In this document: piece after piece, positions 1 to 10,327 of the stretch | Layout of the letters: the number at the start of each line of letters is the position of its first letter | Numbering within the stretch: the stretch's first letter is position 1 | Assembly: GCA_963556495.2 (NCBI GenBank) | Contig: OY747704.1 | Location: 2,207,001-2,271,000 of the forward strand | DNA: 64,000 bases | Reading direction: 5' to 3' | Source: Valencia hispanica | Lineage: Eukaryota; Chordata; Actinopteri; Cyprinodontiformes; Valenciidae | Notes under the pieces: model-generated | Database searches by the model: none | Told to the model about the DNA's origin: nothing | What the model saw: only the letters and a program-made list of their open reading frames with translations | Translations under genes and position numbers: made by a program

Positions 1-119
1 AAAAACCAAAGGTGGGTTCAATTCAAGCCAAGATCCTAGGCTTTCTTTTAATCTGTCATGATGAGCAATATACACTAGAGTAAAAAGTGAGACAACCAGC
101 TCTGGTCTACCCTACAAAT

Positions 120-222
120 GCATTATTATTATTATTATTATTATTATTAGTAGTAGTAGTAGTAGTAGTAGTTGTAGTAGTAGTTTATTGTTGTATTAGT
201 ATTATTGTTGTTGTTTTGGTGG
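120..222. repeat. Compound (TTA)n/(TAG)n microsatellite
   Basis: A run of about ten TTA/ATT triplets changes into TAG/TAGT triplets and then decays into imperfect TTG/TTA triplets. The leucine- and valine-rich 62-residue ORF across it is a by-product of the repeat and not a gene. Confidence 0.9.
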
Positions 223-2159
223 AGGTTGTGTTTTTCAACAATTTCTTAAACGATAAGGTTTGGAAGTTACTTTAAGAGCAGAAAGCTGTTATTACTCTTG
301 AAAACAGAAATCTAACAGAATTGTTGCGATTCATTCCTGAAGCTGTGCCTGTGGTGATGCTCAGTGATCCTGCCAGGGTGGGGTGGGGAAGACTTCTGCA
401 GGTGCTCAGAAATGCATGGAGAGCTGCAAACATTTGATTTGATCAAGATGAAAAGAATGCTAGATATTTTTAAACAAAGTTTTCAGTAAGGCTGCCTGAA
501 ATTCTTTGGTACAATAACTTTTGTTCTATATTCTGCAACACCATCAGCTCAAATAACTTACTTGGTTAAAAAGCAAAACATGCAGAGAGAGATTACTGTG
601 GATGAGTGGCTGTGATTATAGGGGGAGCCCAGCTGTTTGCGTGTAAACTGTAATAACCTCTGATTAAAAACTATTATTTATCACTTTGATAGTTTAATAA
701 GTGTGCTGTAGATTTTTAGTTTAGCTGCTTTATTCACGAAGAGGTTGCCAGTTTTTCCCTTCGAAGGCTGGATTTGGGTGTTTCACACACAGCCGTGTAC
801 TTTCCTTTCTTTCCATCATATGTGTGTAACTGAATCACTTTTACAGATGTTTTAAACAACATAAGAGAAAGTTGTCAACCAAGAATAAAAATTTAATTGT
901 AGTGCAGCATTAACCTTGCATTGCTTTAAAAAGTGATGAAAGTCCATAAATCCTGTGTCTCAAGCCCAAATGTCAAGCTTTTACTGCTTTCAGGCTATTC
1001 TACAGTAACATGTGCACATAAAAGCACATTTAAACCACATTTAATAAGAAGCAACAGAACGCAAACTAAGTGGCGTTTACATGACAAAGTAACTTTAAGG
1101 ATCAGTATCACATCAGAAATGATTAATGAAAATAAAACAAGGTATGTTAGAATAACTGTTTGGCTGTGAAGGTTTGGATGGTGAACTATGAATGTGGAAG
1201 TAGTTGAGAAGTAGCACTGGATGGAGATTAGAACCAGCCAGAAAGAGGGTTTGTTTGTTACCATGATGCTGTTTCATTGCATTCAGCTAAATAGTTTCTT
1301 GCTTGGATCCTCTGATCTACTGCTGCTGTTGCTGCATTTTTTTGCAGGGCGGCTACATGTTTTCATGGTCCTTATGGAACCATAAGGTAGCAGAAGTATT
1401 TACATCATGACTCTTGTCTCTTGGATAAATATACCAGATAAATCAGCTGGCAGGTGGGGTGATCTTAAAGAATACTTTGATCTGTGGTGGGTAGGATGTT
1501 TGCATATTTTGCACATTGCATATTAGCTTGGAGAATTTCCCATTGGAGCACAACAATGTAACAAGATGATCAGTGTTATTCACCACGCCTGACAGCAGTT
1601 GGCGTGGCTGATTGGTGAACAAGGTGGAAGCTTTCTGATTTATGTGCTGTGCCTCTGGTGTTCTGCACATTTATGTTTTCCAGTCACAAATTCTTCACTG
1701 ATGCCGTTTAAGTTTCCCTAAGGGAATCTCAGAGCCTCACTGTGTAAATACATCCTATTTATTTTCCTATCCTGGGCTGTCCATTTTGATAACATGTGCT
1801 TCCTTATCACAGCCACACTCCCTGAGATGAGAGAATTCATCATGCAGCTGATTTTCCACTACTCTCCAGTACAAGCAGGTTTATGCAAAAGCCCCAGAAC
1901 ATACTGAGAAATGCTGAAAGAAGAGGAACTCTACAATAAAGTGTAAATAGATCCTCGTTTAGAGGACTGATTGCTGCCTTACACTGTGCAAATACTTTCC
2001 TCATTGACAGAGTGCCACCTGCGTTTTGGCAAGCCAAGATGCTAGAACTACAAATCATTTGGTTACAGGAGAGTTACCCATTCTCAGCTAATTAGATTTA
2101 GCCCATTTGTCCACAGGGTAAATAGTGAAACACGGTTAAAAACAGACTCATTTACAATG
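223..2159. other. Unassigned AT-rich DNA
   Basis: No ORF here has a recognisable domain. The short ORFs on either strand (for example 933-1169 plus and 1840-2058 minus) lack motifs and splice context. I see no terminal repeats or LINE tails. It could be host intergenic or intronic sequence. Confidence 0.5.
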
Positions 2160-2315
2160 TGGCAAAAAAGTATTTAGCAGCCATCGATTGTGCAAGTTCT
2201 CCCACTTACAAAGATGAAAGAGGTCTGTAATTTCCATCATAGGTACACTTCAACTGTAAAAGACAGAATGTTTAAAAAAAATCCAGGAAATCACATTGTA
2301 TGATTTTAAAAGAAT

Positions 2316-2711
2316 TTATTTGTATAATGGTGCAGAAAATAAGTATTTGGCCAATAACAAAAATTCACAGACAGAGGTCAAAGGTTCCCTATAGATCTTC
2401 ACCAGGTTTTCACACACTGTTGCTGGTATTTTGGCCCATTCCTCCATGCAGATTTTCTCTAGAGCTGGGATGTTTTGGGGTTGTCGCTGGGCAACACAGA
2501 CCTTCAACTCCCTCCACAGATTCTCTATTGGATTGAGGTCTGGAGACTGGCTAGGCCACTCCAGAACCTTGAAATGCTTTTTATGTAGCCACTCCTTCAT
2601 TGCCCGGGCGATGTGTTTGGGATCACTAGCACCCTGGAAGATCCAGCCACGTTTCATCTTCAATGCTCTCACTGATGAAAGGAGATTTTTGTCCAAAATC
2701 TCACCATGCAT
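2316..2711 (-). pseudogene. Tc1-like transposase, C-terminal fragment
   Basis: A 131-residue open frame covers the catalytic-core end of a Tc1/mariner transposase, a cut-and-paste DDE enzyme that inserts at TA. The DLNPIENLW motif holds the final acidic residue, and the helical tail continues beyond it. The aspartate-containing middle part lies upstream in another frame across 2712-2870, so this is a fragment and not a working start. Sequence past the end of the ORF runs into the element's non-coding terminus. Confidence 0.8.
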
Positions 2712-2873
2712 CCCAAGAACTCAGCAATCTTTCCCCTCCAAACACAGCGAGTGGCATTTATACCAAAGAGTTCTATTTTGGTCTCTTCTGACCACATGAC
2801 ATTCTCCCAATCCTCCTCTGGATCATCCAGATGGTATCTCGAAAACTTTAGATGGCTCTGGACATGTGCTGGC

Positions 2874-3552
2874 TTAAAGGCAGGGTATACGATTGTGGGA
2901 GCGCTCCTTGAGAAGGCGTTATTGAAAAATAAAAAGTCCCACCCCTTGCTTCATGCTCTCCCACTAAGCCACGCCTCAATAACACAGGCACGCGCAGCCA
3001 GCATGGGTCTCCGCCACTTCACTTCACACTTCACTCCGCAATTTCAATCAAAGTCACAAAATATAACGTGTTTTACCTGTCCAGGAGAAAATCAGCAATC
3101 AACGCATCCGTTAGCAAGCCCTTAGCTTCCTTGAGTTAATGCCACCGTGTAAATGCATCAGCTCCGATGCAGATTCGGCTTTAAGCACGCTCTTTGTCGG
3201 CTTTCTTCTTTCTCGTTGCTATTTCCACAACAGCTTTGCGTTTTCGGTTCATTTTAGCGCAAACTCACTTCCTGTTTACAGGCTAGAACGAGCGTTGCGT
3301 GCAGACGCAGGGGACGCGCAGAGGGGGAGGTGCTGGAACACGGAAGGTTTGCGTACAAGCCTATTATCTTAGACGGACCGTGGAAGTTGATTGGATGAGG
3401 TTTTCCAAGGGTTTCTCGCTGTAGAAAGAATGAAAATTACTCGGTCAAGTTTAAGAACTCCTAACTTATAGATTGCCACTGGTGTCTGAAGAACATTTTT
3501 TGCAGTTTTAAAAAAAAGTGTTTTAAAATGAAATCGTATACCCTGCCTTTAA
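2874..3552. mobile_element. TTAA-flanked MITE (piggyBac-type target site) inside the Tc1
   Basis: The 679-bp insert begins TTAA-AGGCAGGGTATACGATT and ends with the exact reverse complement, AATCGTATACCCTGCCT-TTAA. Removing the insert plus one TTAA restores the usual Tc1 reading (GTGCTGGC-TTAA-GCAGGAGG). The empty site is therefore visible in the flanks. A duplicated TTAA target and perfect 17-bp inverted repeats fit a non-autonomous piggyBac-like element. The interior has no transposase; the short ORFs at 2706-3125 and 3139-3372 are not recognised. Confidence 0.88.
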
Positions 3553-3949
3553 GCAGGAGGACCTTTCTAGCGCTGCAGGATTTTAATCCATGACCACGTA
3601 GTGTGTTACTAATAGTAACCAATGTTACTGTGGTGCCACCTCTCTTCAGGTCTTTGACCAGTTCCCCACGTGTAGTTCTGGGGTGTTTCCTCACCATTAT
3701 CTAGATCATGTGTACCCAATGAGCTGAAATCTTGCATGGAGCCCCAGGTCGAGGGAGATTGTCAGTGATCATTTATTTATCCAATTTTCTAATAATTCAA
3801 TTCAAAAATACTTCATTGATCCCAGAAGGAAATTAAGTGTTGTTGTAGCTCAGTAATTCCCAAACTGGGGCGCGCACCCCATAGGGGGGGATGCAGAGTC
3901 ATTGCAGGGGGGGCACGGTATGAAAGGATACAATTTAAAAGCTAATATA

Positions 3950-4700
3950 ACAGACAGGTTTTTGATGAAGCTCCCACATAAATGCAGAGTTGAAGATAAA
4001 ACATTGCCAAATGAGCTTCTAAACTAACTTCCTTCCCAGCCAAAGAGTAGAACATATGACGAAGCATGTCTTGCCATTGGCTTTGTCCCATCAAAGACCT
4101 TCAAGTGCTCAATGAGCTCATATAAAGTTTTGTACATTGTGGCAAAGTGTGAAAAACAGCACACAACTGCAGAGGAATACATGCTTCCCTGCACTATGGA
4201 CATTGTTCCATCTATGATTCATACCAGAGCACAGCAAACTATAAGTTATTCCTCTGTCCAATAATACCATCGGCAAGCGAATTTACAAGATGTCAATGGA
4301 CAAATAGGGGCTTTATAGAGATCTACAGTGATGGGGCAACAACTATGGCTGGGAAACTAGGAGGGCTGCAGGTGTTTATGAAGCGCGTCTCCCCCAATAC
4401 TGCAGCGCTGCATTATACACCGCACTGCACTGGCACCTAAACAGCTGAGTTCTGAGCTAAATTATGCAATGATCAATGTCTTCAGCACAGTCAGCTACAT
4501 TAAAATACAACCTGTCAAAACTCTGATTCTTGTGGTACTTTGTGAGAAAATGGGATCTGACAGACAACCATTCTGTTTCAGAGCGAGTCCCGATAACTGT
4601 CATGTGGGAAGGTGCTGTCCAGGGTCTTTAAACTACGAGATGATAGCCACACCTTTTTGAAGGAGGGCAGTGATCTTGGCCACAAATTTTACTATAACAA
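3950..4700 (+). pseudogene. Decayed hAT transposase resembling ZBED5-type proteins
   Basis: Translation in shifting frames gives scattered stretches typical of ZBED5-like hAT proteins. One reads AKCEKQHTTAEEYMLPCTMD, and another, in the 63-residue ORF at 4469-4660, ends in CEKMGSDRQPFCFRAS, which corresponds to the segment preceding the RNase-H-like core in this family. Several stops and frameshifts interrupt it, and the C-terminal dimerisation half is missing or was displaced by the nested hAT. Family assignment is from pattern recognition; the frame and strand agree with the element ends. Confidence 0.6.
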
Positions 4701-5118
4701 GTTTTTAATGAAACTTTAATATAGTGGTATATTTCTGAACGCAATGTTCAAAGAACCAAATTCAGTGATGCAGTGCACAAACACACACCTCCACCTGGCA
4801 GATAAAGTGACATCACAGCAGGCTCACACCAGCTACTGAAAAGTTGATGATTGAAGACCTTAGTTTTGCAAAGCAACCTCTAAAATTTTTGTTTTTTCAG
4901 CTCAGAGTTCTGTCTTATACCCAGTGGCGGACTGGGACTAAAAAACAGCCCTGGACTTAGACTCGGCCCAGCCCACAACAACAGATGTGCATGAAAACTC
5001 ATCAGCCACAGACACGGTGATATTTTACCTTCCAGATTATAGCATTATAACTGATGTTGACTAAAAGATGTGTTAAGAGCATAGTGTAGAAAATTCACAA
5101 AGAAATAAATAACTCTTT

Positions 5119-5230
5119 AAATAATAATAATAATAATACATTTTATTTGGAAGCGCCTTTCAGGTCACTCAAGGACACTGTACAATAAAACAATAATGAT
5201 AAACAGAATAAAACAACAATAGATAAATGT
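5119..5230 (-). repeat. LINE 3'-end fragment with (TAA)n, inside hAT 2
   Basis: A short TAATAATAA run is followed by ACATTTTATTTGGAAGCGCC and a CACTCAAGGACACTGTACAA stretch. This is the reverse-oriented tail commonly seen at the 3' ends of fish LINEs or SINEs. No coding part is attached. Confidence 0.5.
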
Positions 5231-5309
5231 CTCTGCTGAAAAATAATGCCAGCAATGATCTTTGCCATCTTAACAGCTCAATGTTAAGGGAGAATAAGTT
5301 TCTTCAGTA

Positions 5310-5525
5310 GGTTGCTTTTTTCTGCAACTCTGTCTATGACCAAGTCATTGTCAAGGGACATGAGGATGTCTTTCTCTGTGGTCATAAGCAGGAATGCTTC
5401 CAGGTGTTGTGACTGTGTGCTCCTTAATCAAATCTTGATGCGTTTGAGAACAGAGAAACTTCTCTCACAAGCTACCTGTGTAACAGGCAGAGTAAGGAGG
5501 AACTTGTATCCTAAGCCAGCTATGG
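5310..5525 (-). pseudogene. hAT C-terminal dimerisation domain fragment
   Basis: The minus strand here encodes a stretch containing VACERSFSVLKRIK, followed by a leucine-rich segment ending in LDNDLVIDRVA. This is the classic conserved C-terminus of hAT transposases (the hAT dimerisation region). An in-frame stop follows the KRIK motif. It lies in the same orientation as the N-terminal exon at 6455-6740, consistent with one internally deleted transposase gene. Confidence 0.7.
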
Positions 5526-5589
5526 TTACCACCAGTAAGCCTTGACATTTGTGATCATACTGAGTTATGCTGCATGCATATATTTATGC

Positions 5590-5772
5590 TTATTGATTTT
5601 TTTGAAGGATTTCACTGTGAGTGAGGTCTCCCACACTGCTTGATTCATTGTCTGCATCTTTCCGGTTGAGTTTTGGGCTTCCGAAAAGCGGAAAAAAAGC
5701 CACCCCTCCCTCCAAACATTTGGAATATCTTGTGTCTGACTTACAAGTTCCATAGGCACACCGTTTAACCAT
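5590..5772 (-). pseudogene. THAP-like zinc-finger N-terminus (possible ISL2EU remnant)
   Basis: A 60-residue minus-strand ORF begins MVKRCAYGTCKSD and contains GVAFFPLF. This resembles the first half of a THAP C2CH zinc finger (C-x4-C, then an aromatic-Pro segment). Beyond a frameshift the other frame gives INKHKYM, which in such proteins precedes the C-x2-H pair. THAP domains are found at the N-terminus of ISL2EU DNA transposases in fish, so a foreign fragment within hAT element 2 is likely. The DDE part is absent. Confidence 0.5.
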
Positions 5773-5789
5773 CTTGCTGAAATCACAAA

Positions 5790-6130
5790 CGGAGGTTCTT
5801 CTCCTTAGTTACGGTTGCTGAGCAAGGATTGGACAATAGCCGTTCGGGGGCAGAGTTTTGCGACAACCGGCGCAAGGTCATAGACCTACGTGGAACGAGG
5901 GAGAGAATATCTTTGCAGTATTGAATAATTGGAGCCCAGACGCAATTTGTACGCAATTTTGCAATTTTCCTAATTTCTGATCCTCTGAATGAAAACAGAA
6001 AATTGGAAAAACAGTTTAAAAATCAATTTTTTTAATTTGTCAAGGTAAAAAAAAAAGAAAAATTGGATATTTTAATCAATTTTTCTGTTTTTCCAAATGT
6101 CCGATTGTGTTTTGAAAATTGAACTGATAA
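5790..6130. repeat. AT-rich palindrome-prone stretch next to the THAP fragment
   Basis: Several copies of AAAATTGGAAAAA and its complement (TTTTTCCAAAT, AATTTTCC) occur in both orientations, so the region can fold on itself. It lies directly upstream of the THAP-like ATG. A similar arrangement is seen at 41543-41990. It may be the non-coding end of the same transposon type. Confidence 0.35.
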
Positions 6131-6454
6131 GCGTTACACGGACAGTTTATAGTTTATGCATTACATCATCTACTCAATGCAATCTTAAAATTTATTTATT
6201 ACTTACTAATCTTAATTAATTTGTGCAGAAATTACAGCACAAAAAAACGGTTCAATTACTTATATTAAATATTTCTTCTGCATTCATGTTGATGCTGTGG
6301 CATGTTTATATTGTGTTTTATAGCTAAACAACTGTAAAAACTGCAATAGTTTTGCTTCATTGGGGTATAGCTAAAAATGTAGCAACCTGAAATAACATTT
6401 GCTAACGTCAGATTACCTAGCAAGTAACCCTCATTATCCTCCTTTCATACTTAC

Positions 6455-6740
6455 GTGCCCTGCACTTGTCTGGGGAACTTCCACCAGCTCATGTATCTGT
6501 CCCTCATCTCTCTCTCCCTGTGCTGCGGCCACAGCCTCCTCCTGGCTCTCACAACGGCTGGCGCCGCCTCCAAAATTGCAACTGCCAGTAGTTGAAGAGC
6601 TGCTTCCGCTGGCAGATATTTCTGTCAGCTTCCGGCATTTGGATGCTCCACTCTCTAACTGCTTAATTTCTTTCCCTCATCTTCTCAGCCCCACCCTTTT
6701 CTTTCCTTTTTTTCGGGTTACAAACACCTGCAGTATCCAT
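6455..6740 (-). pseudogene. hAT element 2 transposase, N-terminal exon
   Basis: Starting at the ATG at 6740 the minus strand reads a basic leader (KKRKEKGGAEKMRE) of the kind that precedes TTF/ZMYM-type hAT transposases. After a frameshift it continues through a Lys/Cys-containing and serine-rich segment and an acidic stretch. It ends at a good splice donor (CAC|GTAAGT) at 6454/6453. The downstream exon that would hold the zinc finger is absent. This is an inferred coding exon of a dead copy. Confidence 0.6.
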
Positions 6741-7242
6741 GGTCTGTCTCTCTCCCATCTGCACTTGTAAACGGTTGAGAGTGACGAATGACGAGTGAGC
6801 TTGCGCATCTATGGGTCAGCAGGTGCATCGTTGCCACCTATCGGTCTGGATATGTAACAACAGTCCATTATAAGCAAGAAAAAAACCAAAAAAAAACCTG
6901 TGATGGCTGCGCAGCGGCCGGCGGCCGTCCTGGTACAACGGCTGTTCTGCTATTCTCCAGAACGTCCAGATGGCCAGTCCGGCCCTGCTTATACCCATTG
7001 TGCAAAGAGAGGCATCCAAATATATTGAAAGCAATATTATATAATACTACACAGTAAAGCTAATAAAACACAAAATAATAAATAAAAAAGTAATAATTAC
7101 AGGGGAAGGGGGGGGCATGAACATTTTCTTATAAACCAAACCAGAAATCGTTTGGGAACCACTGTTTTAGCTCATACTAATAAATTCTTAAAGGAGTTGT
7201 TGTAGATCATGATGGCTGTGGGCAGGAAGGATTTCCTGTAGC

Positions 7243-8268
7243 CAGTGTTGCCAACTTAGCGACTTTATCGATATTTCTAACGACTTTTCAGACCCCCTTA
7301 ACGACTTTTTTCCAAAAAGCGCCTAGCAACAAATCTAGCGACATTTCTGACCACCTTTAGCTACTTTCTGTGAAACTTTGTCGCCGATATTTCCTGCATT
7401 TTAGAGACCCAGCTTGCTCCTTCCCGACGCTCAGAAAGGGAATGATCTGTGCATGTGTATGCTGCATGATCAGAGTATGTCCACTGAGCAATCATAAACC
7501 TTTTTCGGTTCATTTCACCCACTAAGAAACAAAGTTGTTTTGCAGTTGATGTAAATTCAAAAGTAAAAAATAAATCTGCATGTATATAAAACCGATCATT
7601 CAACTGGAATAAAGGCAGACGCTTGTCTCTATTACACTGCATCTCACACCTGTGGTGGATTAAAGGAACATTCGAAATGTATGGTGAGTTCAAAAACGTA
7701 GGACATTTAAAACCCCACTGAAAATAATATAAGCAATAAACTTCTGTTTAATGGACAGAAACATTTGATGCATGCTAAATATGCCCTACTTATTTTTACA
7801 AAGTACTAAAAAACAAACAACTATATTCTCTCTATTAATTTCATTTTCTTGAGATATCTCAGCAAATGTATGTTTCAGAACTAAAATTTTTTTAAAAGGT
7901 CTTTGATGTCCAGTTGCAATTTGATATCTTGTCAATTTTGTAGGCTACCAGGTTTCTCAACAGTTTACTTCAGGCAAAATAATATAACATGTTCCACAGT
8001 CTCTTCATTAAAAGACAGACGTCACATTTCCCTGTAGCATGTTTCCCCTGTTTAAATTATGTATTATTTAAATAATGTTTAAATAATGTATTATTTAACC
8101 TGTATGATCAAATCCTAATCTAAATGTTTTTTTTCCTCCTTTATTTAAATCGTCATCATGTGGTGACATCATCATTATGCAAATTAGCGTATGACATCAT
8201 CTGGCGACATCTAGTGACTTTCTGGGGCAATTTCAGCTACTTTCTGTCGGAGACAGTTGGCAACACTG
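7243..8268. mobile_element. hAT element 3, non-autonomous, in the Rex1 LINE
   Basis: The left end is CAGTGTTGCCAACTTAGCG and the right end is AGTTGGCAACACTG, giving 14-bp perfect inverted repeats. The 8-bp target duplication CCTGTAGC is perfect (7235-7242 and 8269-8276). The subterminal regions repeat GCGAC/AGCTACTTT motifs. There is no transposase fragment; this 1,026-bp element depends on another hAT for movement. Confidence 0.9.
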
Positions 8269-8573
8269 CCTGTAGCAGTCTGTGTTGCAGCGAAACTGAA
8301 GAAGCCTCCGTCTGAAGACACTCTCTTGTTGTAGGACAGTCTCATGAAGATGATGCTAAGGATTGTCCATAATGTTTATGTTTTATGAAGAATCCTTCTT
8401 TGTATCATCATCTCCAGATGTTCCAATGTCAACCCCAGAACAGAACCAGCCTTCTTTATCAGGTTGTTGAGCCTTTTTAAGTCCCTGGCTCTGATGCTGC
8501 TACCCCAACAGATGATGGCTTAAGAGATTACTCTCTCCACAACAGACTTGTAGAAGATCTGCAGCATCTTGCT

Positions 8574-9692
8574 TCAAACCTTGAAGGACCTAAGTTTCCT
8601 CAAGAAGTCCAGTCTGCTCTGTCCCTTCTTGTAGACGGCTTCACTGTTCAGTCTCCAGTCCAGTCTGTTGTCAAGGTGAACTCTGAGGTATTTATACTCC
8701 TCAACCACCTCCACTTCTTCTCCCAGGATGGAAACAGTGTTTGACTTATCCCTGTTTCTTCTGAAATCTACAATCATCTCCTTTGTTTTGTTCACATTCA
8801 AGGTGAGACGATTGTTTCCACACCATGTCACAAAGCGGTCCGCCAACTCTCTGTACTCAGCTTCTTGTCCATCTCTGATACACCCGACAATTGCAGAGTC
8901 ATCTGAGTATTTCTGCAGATGACAGGTCTCTGATTTGTACTGGAAGTCTGAGGTGTACAGAGTGAAAAGGAATGGTGAGAGTACGGTCCCTTGTGGTGCT
9001 CCTGTGCTGCTGACCACCTGGTTTGACACACAATTGTTCAGTCTCACAAATTGTGGTCTGTTGGTCAGGTAGTCATTGATCCAGGCGATTGTTGAGGGCT
9101 CCACCTGTGTCTTCAGGAGTTTCTGACAAAGCAAATCAGGCTGAATTGTGTTAAATGCACTAGAGAAATCAAAGAACATGATCCTCACAGTGCTGCCTGC
9201 TTTGTCCAGATGACAGTGGGTTGGTTGAAGTAGGTGGATGATGGCATCTTCAACTCCAACTCCACAGCGATAAGCAAACTGCAGTGGGTCCTGATACGTT
9301 CTTGTTTGCTTACTCAGGGGTGCCAACAGGAGTCTCTCCAGGACCTTCATGATGTGGGATGTCAGGGCAACGGGTCTATAGTCATTGATGACTGATGGGT
9401 TAGTTCTTTTGGGTACTGGAACAAGGCAGGATGTCTTCCACAACACTGGAACCTTCTCCTGAGTTAGGCTAAGGTTGAAGATGTGCTGCAGAATCTCACA
9501 GAGCTGCTCTGCACAGGCCTTCACGACTCTGGGGCTGACACCATCTGGACCTGCAGCCTTGTTCCGGTTCAGTTTCTCCAGCTGCCTCTTCACCTGACTT
9601 TTGGAGACAGACAAGTGGGAGGGGGAGGCAAAGGGGGTAGCAGCATTTCCTGACTTGGTTGAAGTCAAACTTGTGGAATTAGAAGAGTCCAT
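8574..9692 (-). CDS. Rex1-type reverse transcriptase (partial ORF2), uninterrupted
   Basis: A 372-residue open frame encodes the RT domain of a Rex1-clade LINE, which copies its own RNA into nicked chromosomal DNA. Visible in order: the fingers motif NKAAGPDGVSPRVVK near residues 44-58, DYRPVALTS, the palm motif FFDFSSAFNT with the first catalytic aspartate, GAPQGTVLSP, and the catalytic box YSDD (in place of the more usual FADD), followed by the thumb. The ATG at 9692 is only the first available after truncation, because the upstream EN domain is missing. Lack of stops over 1.1 kb suggests modest age, but the copy cannot be autonomous. Confidence 0.85.
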   Translation of the reverse strand: MDSSNSTSLTSTKSGNAATPFASPSHLSVSKSQVKRQLEKLNRNKAAGPDGVSPRVVKACAEQLCEILQHIFNLSLTQEKVPVLWKTSCLVPVPKRTNPSVINDYRPVALTSHIMKVLERLLLAPLSKQTRTYQDPLQFAYRCGVGVEDAIIHLLQPTHCHLDKAGSTVRIMFFDFSSAFNTIQPDLLCQKLLKTQVEPSTIAWINDYLTNRPQFVRLNNCVSNQVVSSTGAPQGTVLSPFLFTLYTSDFQYKSETCHLQKYSDDSAIVGCIRDGQEAEYRELADRFVTWCGNNRLTLNVNKTKEMIVDFRRNRDKSNTVSILGEEVEVVEEYKYLRVHLDNRLDWRLNSEAVYKKGQSRLDFLRKLRSFKV

Positions 9693-9726
9693 GGCTGGAC
9701 TGGACTTGGACTGTTAGGCCAGCAGT

Positions 9727-10174
9727 TGCATGAAACTAGTAGGATGGCATTGCAAAATCGGCAGGCCATAGATTGGATCACGGCAGACCAAGGAGCAGTC
9801 TGCCAGATTTTTGGTGATCAGTGTTGCACGTATATTCCAAGCAATACTGCGCCTGATGGAACTTTCTCTGCAGCAATGTCTAGACATTGTCTAAGCTTAA
9901 AATCCTTGGAGAAGAACTTAGTATGGATGCTGGTAAGAATGACTGGTCTGGGGGGTGGGTAAATCTAAATTTAGGGGATTGGAAAGCAATGCTAATTAAG
10001 GTGGCAATTAGTGCGACCATAGTACTAATTGTTATTTTTTTATTGGCATGTTGCATCATACCCATTGTGAAGCGGATATGGATAAGGACACTGACTTCTC
10101 AGATGAACTTGGCTGCTGCATCCCAATTGGTCCAGATGGAGAGGACCACTGTGAACTGTCCACCCCCCTCCTAA
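9727..10174 (+). pseudogene. env: Endogenous retrovirus envelope (TM subunit) remnant
   Basis: Two overlapping plus-strand ORFs (9726-9962 and 9887-10174) together cover the transmembrane-subunit region of a retroviral envelope. The first contains the conserved ectodomain segment with a C-x6-CC motif near 9806-9834. The second contains a membrane-spanning hydrophobic helix at about residues 34-57 followed by a short basic tail. They are in different frames, separated by a disruption near 9880, and the surface subunit is missing because the Rex1 LINE abuts the left side. The fragment is non-functional. The matching 3' LTR is probably at 14648-15066. Confidence 0.75.
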
Positions 10175-10327
10175 GCGTCTGAACATCCAAGCCAAGGACT
10201 CTTAAGTGGAAGCAGCTCAAGTAATACAGTGTCTTTTGAATAAATAAGTCCACCTCCAGGACCCCATCAGCCCTCAACGGAACCCACACCAAGAATCTTT
10301 ATTTTGTTCTTTGCTTAACCTACTTAA

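Larger units (their letters stand above)
2160..3797 (-). mobile_element. Tc1/mariner element, minus strand, broken
   Basis: Read on the minus strand, 2711-2316 encodes the C-terminal part of a Tc1-type DDE transposase, including the hallmark [15 protein letters not shown] block with the third catalytic acidic residue intact. Transposase sequence continues upstream through about 2870 and resumes at 3553-3700 after a TTAA-flanked insertion. The left flank (2160-2280) matches the usual non-coding end of this Tc1 group. The right side stops abruptly near 3797 against the 3' tail of a Rex1 LINE, so one terminal inverted repeat is missing. In-frame stops and the insertion make it inactive. Confidence 0.85.
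4922..6987 (-). mobile_element. hAT element 2, nested inside hAT element 1
   Basis: The left end is CAGTGGCGGACTGGGAC and the right end is CCAGTCCGGCCCTG, related as imperfect inverted repeats. A perfect 8-bp duplication, CTTATACC, flanks it (4914-4921 and 6988-6995). The transposase reads on the minus strand: an N-terminal exon at 6455-6740 and the C-terminal dimerisation region at about 5310-5525. The middle is missing and partly replaced by other repeats, so the copy is non-autonomous. Confidence 0.88.
3851..7164 (+). mobile_element. hAT element 1 (ZBED5-like), inserted in the Rex1 LINE
   Basis: The ends are inverted repeats: CAGTAATTCCCAAAC at the left, and GTTTGGGAACCACTG at the right, whose complement is CAGTGGTTCCCAAAC. 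The flanking 8-bp duplications are TTGTAGCT (3843-3850) and TTTTAGCT (7165-7172), with one mismatch. It holds a decayed transposase on the plus strand (about 3950-4700) and a second hAT (4922-6987). Confidence 0.88.
3798..9720 (-). mobile_element. Rex1/Babar-type LINE, minus strand, split by two hAT elements
   Basis: The 3' end is at the low coordinate: the tail at 3798-3850 contains the typical TTCATTGATCCCAGAAGG stretch. The LINE continues at 7165-7242 and again at 8269-9720. The gaps are two hAT elements with target duplications, so all three pieces are one original insertion. The body encodes a reverse transcriptase (8574-9692). No endonuclease is present, so the copy is 5'-truncated near 9720, as is common for target-primed retrotransposons. 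Confidence 0.85.

Noticed and set aside
6399..6770. Plus-strand Ser/Pro-rich ORF of 123 residues
   Set aside because: It is the antisense of the hAT element 2 N-terminal exon, which has a better family match and a splice donor on the minus strand.
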